Shown piece after piece: positions 5,337-10,280 of a DNA stretch of 10,280 bases; the stretch's first letter is position 1; every line of letters begins with the position of its first letter. The stretch is from CAYQTO01 sp964420455 (lineage in GTDB: Bacteria > Sumerlaeota > Sumerlaeia > SLMS01). Location of the stretch: positions 1 through 10,280 of the forward strand of contig CAYQTO010000137.1 of NCBI GenBank assembly GCA_964420455.1, given 5' to 3'. The notes below the pieces were generated by a model. That model saw only the letters and a list, made by a program, of their open reading frames with translations, searched no databases and was not told where the DNA came from. A program made the position numbers and the translations under genes.

Positions 5337-6206
5337 ATGTCTGTACGTTTCCTGCGGGGGGCGGCCGCGGCCGGTGCCGTGGTGGTTGCCTCCGTCCTGC
5401 CTGCCGGGCCGTTCTCGGCGGCCTCCGGCGATTCCGAAAACCCCTTCGATCCCCCCGTTGCGGGCTACGTAGGCCCCAACGGCGCGGGGGTCGTCGAACC
5501 GCCCAACACGCTGAATCCCGACTTTGTGGGCTGGGCGAGCCGCGTCGTGGACTACGCGCCGACGGGCCAAGCGGTTCAGCCGCCGTACAACGACCCGGCG
5601 CTCGCCCTTGGCTCCGCCACCGGCGACCAGCTCGACGTTGTGTCCCTCGGCGAGTTGACCACGGACCTGGCGGACCTCGGAGGCGAGCCAGGCACGCTCA
5701 CGCTCGGGTTCGATGTGGTGATCGCGGACGGGCCCGGGCCGGACATCGCCGTGTTCGAGAACTCCTTCATCGCGCTCACAGACGGGCTGCTGTTCGCGGA
5801 GCTGGCGTTTGTCGAGGTGTCGTCGGACGGGTCGGTGTTCGCCCGCTTTCCCGCGGAGGCGGACACCGCGGGGCCGCCCCAGCCCTTCACCACGCTCGAT
5901 CCCACGGACATCTACAACCTGGCGGGCAAGCACCTCAATGGCGGTGGGGCGTCGTGGGGGACGCCGTTCGACCTGGCGGAGCTGGCAGGCGCGCCGGAGG
6001 TTGTTTCCGGCGCGGTCGACCCCGGCGCGATCCGGTTCGTGCGGATCGTCGATATTCCCGGCGATGGGTCCTTTGCCGATGCGATGGGGCGGGCGGTGTT
6101 TGACCCGTGGCCGACATCGGGGAGCGGGGGCGTGGACATCGATGCGGTGGGGGTGCTGAATGCGGTGACGACGGCGGTGGGGGAGGAGTGGGGCCTTTAC
6201 GAGTAG
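5337..6206 (+). CDS. Exported protein under cobalamin riboswitch control, function unknown
   Basis: 289 residues. Signal peptide: basic VRFLRG, hydrophobic core AAAAGAVVVASVL, and likely cleavage near FSA-AS (residues 27-30). There is no lipobox cysteine, no C-terminal anchor and no PEP-CTERM motif. The mature part looks like one beta-rich domain: GSATGDQLDVVSLGE (92-106), LTLGFDVVIADGPGPDIAVFEN (121-142, written here as it reads in two parts: LTLGFDVVIADG and PGPDIAVFEN), FAELAFVEVSSDGSVFARFPA (starting at 153), DIYNLAGKHLNGG (191-203), WGTPFDLAELAG (207-218), IRFVRIVDIPGDG (232-244) and GGVDIDAVGVL (264-274). The many acidic turns (DGPGPD, DIPGDG, DIDAVG) could bind calcium. From memory, similar surface proteins occur in other bacteria near B12-uptake genes, so corrinoid binding is plausible but unproved. 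No TonB receptor or ABC transporter is adjacent. The stop overlaps the convergent kinase gene by 10 bp. Confidence 0.85.
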   Translation: MSVRFLRGAAAAGAVVVASVLPAGPFSAASGDSENPFDPPVAGYVGPNGAGVVEPPNTLNPDFVGWASRVVDYAPTGQAVQPPYNDPALALGSATGDQLDVVSLGELTTDLADLGGEPGTLTLGFDVVIADGPGPDIAVFENSFIALTDGLLFAELAFVEVSSDGSVFARFPAEADTAGPPQPFTTLDPTDIYNLAGKHLNGGGASWGTPFDLAELAGAPEVVSGAVDPGAIRFVRIVDIPGDGSFADAMGRAVFDPWPTSGSGGVDIDAVGVLNAVTTAVGEEWGLYE

Positions 6207-7549
6207 AGGGGCAGTTCGACGATGAAGCGGCACCCGCCGCCGGCGGGCTCGTCGAGGTGGAGCTGGCCCCCGTTTGTCTCGACGGCCCAGCGGGCGACGG
6301 CAAGGCCGAGGCCGGTGCCATGGCCGGCGTTCTCGCCGGTGCGGCCGCGATAGAACCGGCGGAACACGGCCTCGCGCTCCGGCGGGGGAATGCCGGGCCC
6401 GGTGTCGCGGATGGCGAGCATGACGACTCCCGCCGCCCTGTCTGTCTTTATAGAAAGATAGACGCCTCCCTCGGGGGTGTACTTGATGCCGTTGTCGAGG
6501 ATGTTGAGGAGTGCCTGGCGCAGGAGGCCGGGGTCGGCATGGACGGTGGCCTCGGCCTTGGCGTCCCAGGCGAGGGTGATGGACTTTTCCTCGGCGAGGG
6601 GCTCGAGCATCTCGCGGAGTTCCTCGGCGAGGGAGGCGAGGGGGACGGGCTCGAGGCGGAGGGGGAGCTGGCCGGCCTCGGCGCGGGTGAGGGTGAGGAG
6701 GTCGTCGACGAGGGCGCTCATGCGGCGGACTTCCTCGAGGAGGCTGGCGATGGAGTCGCGGGTTTGTTCGGGGGTGGCCTCGGCGCGAAGGCCGACCTCG
6801 CCGACGGTGCGCATGGTGGCGAGGGGGGTGCGGAGCTGATGGGAGGCGTCGGCGGTGAAGCGGCGGAGTTGCTCGAAGGATTGCTCGAGGCGGGCGAGGG
6901 TCTCGTTGAAGACGGTGGCCAGCTGGCCGAAGTCGTCGTCGGGATTGGGGACCTCGAGGCGTGCGGAGAGGCTTTCGGCGGTGATGCGGCGCGCCTGGCG
7001 GGCCATGAGGCTGACAGGGCGGAGGGCGCGCTCGGCGAGCCAATAGCCGCCGAGGCCGGCGAAGAGGAGCGAGCTGGGGAGACCGATGAGGAGGGTGAGC
7101 AGGAAGGAGTTGAGGGTGACGCGTGCCTCGTTGGCGTCGCGGGCGACGATGTAGCGGCGGCCGTCGCCGGTGGTGGCGGCGCGGAGCTTGAAGTAGTCGC
7201 CGTCGGGGTTGGTCCAGTAGAGGGGGTCGCTTTGTTGGAGGCCGGGGAGGGCCGCATCGAGGCCGGCCTCGCGCCACTGGCGTGTTGTATAGACGGTGTC
7301 GAGGGCTTCCTCGACGCGAAAGAAGCTGATGGCGCCGGTGTCGGCGAGGGCGCCGAGGCTGGAGGGGTCGCTGCGGATCACGAGTTCGAGGGTGGCGAAG
7401 TCCTGGTTGAGGGCGCGGTTGAGTTCCTGGCGGAGACCGGCGCGGACGATGACCAGGGTCTCGACGAAGAAAACAAGGAGGAGGAACGCCGTGGGGACGA
7501 CGTACATGAGGGCGAGCTTGGTGCGAAAGTCCAGGCGGGGGAGGCGCAT
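6197..7549 (-). CDS. Sensor histidine kinase (QseC/CusS-like, HAMP)
   Basis: 450 residues. TM1 is at about 12-36, an extracytoplasmic sensor segment of about 110 residues follows (37-147), TM2 is at about 148-170, then HAMP to about 223. The H-box FTADASHQLRTPL carries phospho-accepting H237. The ATPase domain has N349 and N353 (LLNILDNGIKYTPEGG), the G1 box DTGPGI (382-387), the F-box FRRFYRG (396-402) and the G2 box GHGTGLGLA (409-417), so all catalytic elements are intact. It should autophosphorylate and pass phosphate to D52 of the response regulator encoded 15 nt upstream. The sensor segment contains YWTNPDGDYFKLR but no recognisable ligand motif. ATG 7549 (MRLPRLDFRTKLAL) has no strong SD, so translation is probably coupled to the regulator gene. 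It is the last gene of the pnt operon as I read it. Confidence 0.95.
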   Translation of the reverse strand: MRLPRLDFRTKLALMYVVPTAFLLLVFFVETLVIVRAGLRQELNRALNQDFATLELVIRSDPSSLGALADTGAISFFRVEEALDTVYTTRQWREAGLDAALPGLQQSDPLYWTNPDGDYFKLRAATTGDGRRYIVARDANEARVTLNSFLLTLLIGLPSSLLFAGLGGYWLAERALRPVSLMARQARRITAESLSARLEVPNPDDDFGQLATVFNETLARLEQSFEQLRRFTADASHQLRTPLATMRTVGEVGLRAEATPEQTRDSIASLLEEVRRMSALVDDLLTLTRAEAGQLPLRLEPVPLASLAEELREMLEPLAEEKSITLAWDAKAEATVHADPGLLRQALLNILDNGIKYTPEGGVYLSIKTDRAAGVVMLAIRDTGPGIPPPEREAVFRRFYRGRTGENAGHGTGLGLAVARWAVETNGGQLHLDEPAGGGCRFIVELPLYS

Positions 7550-7564
7550 GACGCGGCGGGGCGA

Positions 7565-8242
7565 TCAGGCGTCGAGGACGAAGCCAACGCCCCGGACAGT
7601 GCGGATGCACTTCTTGTCGAAGGCGTCGTCGAGCTTGCGGCGGAGGCGGGCGATGTGGACGTCGATGACGTTGTCGAGGGGTGTGGCACGGGGGACGCCG
7701 CGCCAGACGACGCGGGCGAGCATCTCGCGGGAGACGGTCTGGCCGGCGTTCTCGACGAGGAGCTGGAGGACCTCGAACTCCTTGCCGGTGAGCTCGATGG
7801 GTTGGCCGGCGCGGGTGACGCGGCGGCGGAGGACCTCGACCTCGATGTCACCGACGGCGAGGCGGTGCTCGGGGTCGGAGCGGCCGCGGCGGGCCAAGGC
7901 GCGGACACGGGCACACAGCTCGGGGATGGCGAAGGGCTTGACGAGGTAGTCGTCGGCGCCAGCGTCGAGCCCTTCCACGCGGTCTTCGATCGAATCGCGG
8001 GCGGTGAGGAGGAGGATGGGGACGCCGCTGTCGCGACCGCGGAGCGTGCGGAGGACTTCGATCCCGTCGAGCTCCGGCATCATCCAGTCGAGGAGGACGA
8101 GGTGGTACTCGGGACCGGCATCGACGGCGTCCAGAGCCTCGCGGCCGTTGCGGGCGGAGACGACCTCGTGGCCTTCCTGGCTCAGGGCCTCGGCGATGGC
8201 ACGAGCCATCTTTTCCTCGTCTTCGGCGAGAAGGATCCGCAT
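7565..8242 (-). CDS. OmpR-family response regulator
   Basis: 225 residues. The receiver domain (1-115) has the acidic pocket E7-D8-E9, phosphoacceptor D52 in LLDWMMPELDG, T80 and K102 (VKPF). The winged-helix DNA-binding domain (about 125-222) shows LTGKEFEVLQLLVENAG, VIDVHIARLRRKLD and IRTVRGVGFVLDA, typical of the CusR/QseB branch. It is the partner of the kinase that follows after 15 nt. Two starts are possible. ATG 8242 begins at the canonical MRILLAEDEE and has AAGGAGG (8260-8254) 11 nt upstream. ATG 8263 overlaps the pntB stop as ATGA and would add seven residues, MKEALCP. I chose 8242 by homology. Either way it sits directly behind pntB, so translational coupling to the transhydrogenase is likely. 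The regulon is unknown. Confidence 0.95.
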   Translation of the reverse strand: MRILLAEDEEKMARAIAEALSQEGHEVVSARNGREALDAVDAGPEYHLVLLDWMMPELDGIEVLRTLRGRDSGVPILLLTARDSIEDRVEGLDAGADDYLVKPFAIPELCARVRALARRGRSDPEHRLAVGDIEVEVLRRRVTRAGQPIELTGKEFEVLQLLVENAGQTVSREMLARVVWRGVPRATPLDNVIDVHIARLRRKLDDAFDKKCIRTVRGVGFVLDA

Positions 8243-8259
8243 GGGACAGAGGGCCTCCT

Positions 8260-9648
8260 TCATTCCTTCAATGCGGACACCATCTTCTCGACGACCTTCT
8301 TGGCGTCACCAAAAACCATCATGCAATTGTCGGCAAAGTAGAGCTGGTTTTCAACGCCGGCATAGCCGCTGCGCATGGAGCGCTTGATGCAGTAGACCTG
8401 GCGGGCGCGATAGGCCTCGAGGATGGGCATGCCGTAGATCGGGCTGGAGCGGTCGCTCTTGGCGGCGGGGTTGACGACGTCGTTGGCGCCAACGACGAGG
8501 GCGGCGTCGGCGTCGGAAAAGTCGCTGTTGATGTCCTCGAGCTCGAAGACAAGGTCGTAGGGGATATCGGCCTCGGCAAGAAGGACGTTCATATGGCCCG
8601 GCATGCGCCCGGCCACGGGATGGATGGCAAAGCGGACGTCGACCCCCTTGTTGATAAGGGCGTCGGTGAGTTCGCGGACGGCGTGTTGGGCCTGGGCGAC
8701 GGCCATGCCGTAGCCGGGGACAATGATGACGCGGGCGGCGTTGCCGAGCATATAGACGGCGTCCTCGACGGAGGCTTCCTTGTGGTGGCGGTCGGCAGCA
8801 CCGGCGGTGGCGGCGGACTGCTCGTCGGTGCCAAAGCCGCCAAGGATGACGCTGAGGAACGAGCGATTCATCGCCTTGCACATGATGTAGGAGAGAATGG
8901 CGCCGGAGGAGCCGACGAGGGCGCCGGTCACGATCATGAGGTTGTTGTTGAGGGTGAAGCCGGTGGCGACGGCGGCCCAGCCGGAGTAGGAGTTGAGCAT
9001 GGAGACAATCACCGGCATGTCGGCGCCGCCGATGGGGATGATAAGGGTGACGCCGAGAACGAAGGCGATGACCGTCATGACATCGAGCCAGAGGAGGTTC
9101 TCCGTCGCGGCGAAGGCGATGCCGGAGAGGATCATGACGATGGCGAGGAGAAGGTTGAGTGTATGCTGGCCGCGAAAGACGACGGGCGCGGAACGGAGCG
9201 TGCCGCTGAGCTTGCCGAACGCGATGAGCGAGCCACTGAAGGTGATGGCCCCGATGAAGACGCCAATGAAGACCTCGATGCGGGAGATCAGGGGCACGGC
9301 GCCCCCGGTGGCGACCTCGCGCATATACATGCCGAATCCGACGAGGACCGCGGCAAGGCCCACGAAACTGTGGAGGAGGGCGACCAGCTCGGGCATGGCG
9401 GTCATCTGAATGCGGCGGGCAAGGGGGATGCCGATGGCGGCCCCGATGGCGAGCCCCGCGAAGACCCACGGCATGTACTGCCACCGCATGGAGGGATCGA
9501 AGAGTGTGGCCCCGATGGCCAGCGCCATGCCGGCGATGGCGTAGCTGTTGCCGCGGCGTGCGGTGGCCGGCGAGCTGAGGCCCTTGAGCCCGAGGATGAA
9601 GAAGACCGACGCCACGAGATAGACGGCGGCAAAGGCGTCCATGCTCAT
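8260..9648 (-). CDS. pntB: NAD(P) transhydrogenase subunit beta
   Basis: 462 residues, the same length as E. coli PntB. With the alpha subunits it forms the membrane enzyme that couples hydride transfer from NADH to NADP+ with inward proton movement. The N-terminal half (1-270) has about eight or nine transmembrane helices, with H93 in ELVALLHSFVGLAAV corresponding to the proton-channel histidine of E. coli (His91). The C-terminal domain III binds NADP(H): VIIVPGYGMAVAQAQHAV (307-324), HPVAGRMPGHMNVLLAEA (343-360), GANDVVNPAA (387-396), SPIYGMPIL (402-410) and KRSMRSGYAGVENQLY (422-437). The ATG at 9648 (MSMDAFAAVYL) lies 4 nt after the pntAB stop with a GGGG-containing RBS. The frame extends 33 codons further into pntAB, but only as out-of-frame overlap. 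Confidence 0.97.
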   Translation of the reverse strand: MSMDAFAAVYLVASVFFILGLKGLSSPATARRGNSYAIAGMALAIGATLFDPSMRWQYMPWVFAGLAIGAAIGIPLARRIQMTAMPELVALLHSFVGLAAVLVGFGMYMREVATGGAVPLISRIEVFIGVFIGAITFSGSLIAFGKLSGTLRSAPVVFRGQHTLNLLLAIVMILSGIAFAATENLLWLDVMTVIAFVLGVTLIIPIGGADMPVIVSMLNSYSGWAAVATGFTLNNNLMIVTGALVGSSGAILSYIMCKAMNRSFLSVILGGFGTDEQSAATAGAADRHHKEASVEDAVYMLGNAARVIIVPGYGMAVAQAQHAVRELTDALINKGVDVRFAIHPVAGRMPGHMNVLLAEADIPYDLVFELEDINSDFSDADAALVVGANDVVNPAAKSDRSSPIYGMPILEAYRARQVYCIKRSMRSGYAGVENQLYFADNCMMVFGDAKKVVEKMVSALKE

Positions 9649-9652
9649 GACG

Positions 9653-9970
9653 TCAGCCCCGCTTCCGGTACATGGCCAGCATGCGCTGGGTGACGGTGAA
9701 GCCGCCAAAGACGTTGATGGAGGCGATGACGAGGCCGACGAAGGCAAGGAGCCGGCCGAGGAGCGGGCCCTCGCTGCCGACGATCAGCAGACAGCCGACC
9801 AGAATGATGCCCGAGATCGCGTTGGTCACCGACATAAGAGGCGTGTGAAGCGCCGGGGTCACGTTCCAGATCACGTGGTAGCCGACGAAGCAGGCGAGGA
9901 CGAAGATGAAGACGCTGGCCATGACGGGGGACATGGCGGGGCTGCCGGCGGCGAGGAGGAGCAGGGTCAT
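9653..9970 (-). CDS. pntAB: NAD(P) transhydrogenase subunit alpha 2 (membrane part)
   Basis: 105 residues. It is the membrane domain that in E. coli is the C-terminal end of PntA and in many other bacteria is a separate polypeptide. Three transmembrane helices lie at about 14-36, 45-66 and 70-92. The family signature SVTNAISGIILVG (47-59) and the end INVFGGFTVTQRMLAMYRK (85-103) are present. Its ATG overlaps the stop of pntAA as ATGA (9970-9967), with AAAGGCGG 8 nt upstream, and pntB follows after 4 nt, so the three subunits should be translated together. Confidence 0.96.
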   Translation of the reverse strand: MTLLLLAAGSPAMSPVMASVFIFVLACFVGYHVIWNVTPALHTPLMSVTNAISGIILVGCLLIVGSEGPLLGRLLAFVGLVIASINVFGGFTVTQRMLAMYRKRG

Positions 9971-10280
9971 GCCTTGACCGCCTTTCGCTCGCGGGGCCAG
10001 CGCGCCTCGCCGCCATGGGTGACGATGGCGGCGTCGAGGATTTCGTCCTCAAGGTCGAGGGCGAGCGTGGGTTCGCCACCCTCCGGCTCGCTGACCAGAA
10101 TCCCGAGGAGGTGGACCATGTTGCGGGCGAAGAACTGGCTCGCGTGGGTGGGAATCTTGGCGGGGTGGTTGGTCTCGCCGACGAGGAGGACGCCGTGGCG
10201 CTCGACGGTTTCACCGGCGACCGTCAGGGGGCAGTTGCCGCCGGAGGCCGCGGCGAGGTCGACGACGACGCTGCCGGCCT
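9967..10280 (-). CDS. pntAA: NAD(P) transhydrogenase subunit alpha 1, C-terminal end (5' part beyond window)
   Basis: The last 103 codons and the stop are visible; the start lies beyond the right edge. The piece begins AGSVVVDLAAASGGNCPLT, the conserved VDLA-x-x-x-GGNC motif at the end of the NAD(H)-binding domain I, which is alanine-dehydrogenase-like. It continues with HGVLLVGETNHPAKIPTHAS and QFFARNMVHLLGIL, also standard for the subunit. The tail DLEDEILDAAIVTHGGEAR leads to a basic C-terminus. The position where one would expect glutamate in VDLAAE is alanine here. The stop TGA overlaps the pntAB start, and the gene is probably the first of the operon. Confidence 0.93.
   Translation of the reverse strand, partial: AGSVVVDLAAASGGNCPLTVAGETVERHGVLLVGETNHPAKIPTHASQFFARNMVHLLGILVSEPEGGEPTLALDLEDEILDAAIVTHGGEARWPRERKAVKA

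Noticed and set aside
4947..7610. A very long minus-strand frame continuing upstream of the phosphatase through the riboswitch and kinase
   Set aside because: Only the last 221 codons resemble a protein family. The rest is Arg/Pro-rich shadow crossing a riboswitch and out-of-frame kinase sequence.
6107..8341. A 744-codon plus-strand open frame opposite the kinase and response regulator
   Set aside because: It is a Gly/Glu/Ala-rich low-complexity translation, the expected antisense shadow of GC-rich genes. The opposite strand encodes complete, motif-perfect two-component proteins.
8593..9693. A 366-codon plus-strand open frame opposite pntB
   Set aside because: It is Asp/Gly/Glu-rich antisense of a highly conserved PntB; no start signal and no family resemblance.

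Overview
The window is GC-rich bacterial chromosome carrying ordinary housekeeping and regulatory genes. I see no tRNA, rRNA, insertion sequence, phage gene or CRISPR array. A proton-translocating transhydrogenase with a split alpha subunit, a secreted protein with a signal peptide, a QseC-type histidine kinase and long G/C-ending codon runs point to a GC-rich bacterium with a Gram-negative-like envelope. The sequence does not fix the phylum. A proteobacterium or a lineage near the Planctomycetes/Verrucomicrobia or related candidate phyla would all fit.

Layout from left to right. (1) Minus strand, 1-1488: asd (aspartate-semialdehyde dehydrogenase) followed after 16 nt by the start of larB (nickel-pincer cofactor synthesis), which runs off the left edge. 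(2) Minus strand, 1738-2148: a small DtxR/MntR-fold regulator that has lost most of the expected metal ligands. (3) Plus strand, 2441-4271: recX, then a membrane-anchored TPR protein with a cysteine-rich N-terminus. (4) Minus strand, 4281-4946: a phosphoglycolate-phosphatase-like HAD hydrolase with a GTG start. (5) Plus strand, about 5090-6206: a cobalamin riboswitch leading a single gene for an exported protein of unknown function. This is the most interesting locus here. (6) Minus strand, 6197-10280: a compact operon pntAA(partial)-pntAB-pntB-response regulator-histidine kinase with very short gaps or ATGA overlaps. The kinase 3' end overlaps the 3' end of the riboswitch-controlled gene by 10 bp.

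Functionally, the pnt genes encode a membrane enzyme that uses the proton gradient to make NADPH from NADH. The two-component pair appears to be co-transcribed behind it. The riboswitch ties the exported protein to cobalamin status, which suggests a role in corrinoid capture or in a B12-sparing response, although no B12 transporter lies next to it. The segment just before its start codon can be drawn as two mutually exclusive pairings, one of which buries the ribosome-binding site.
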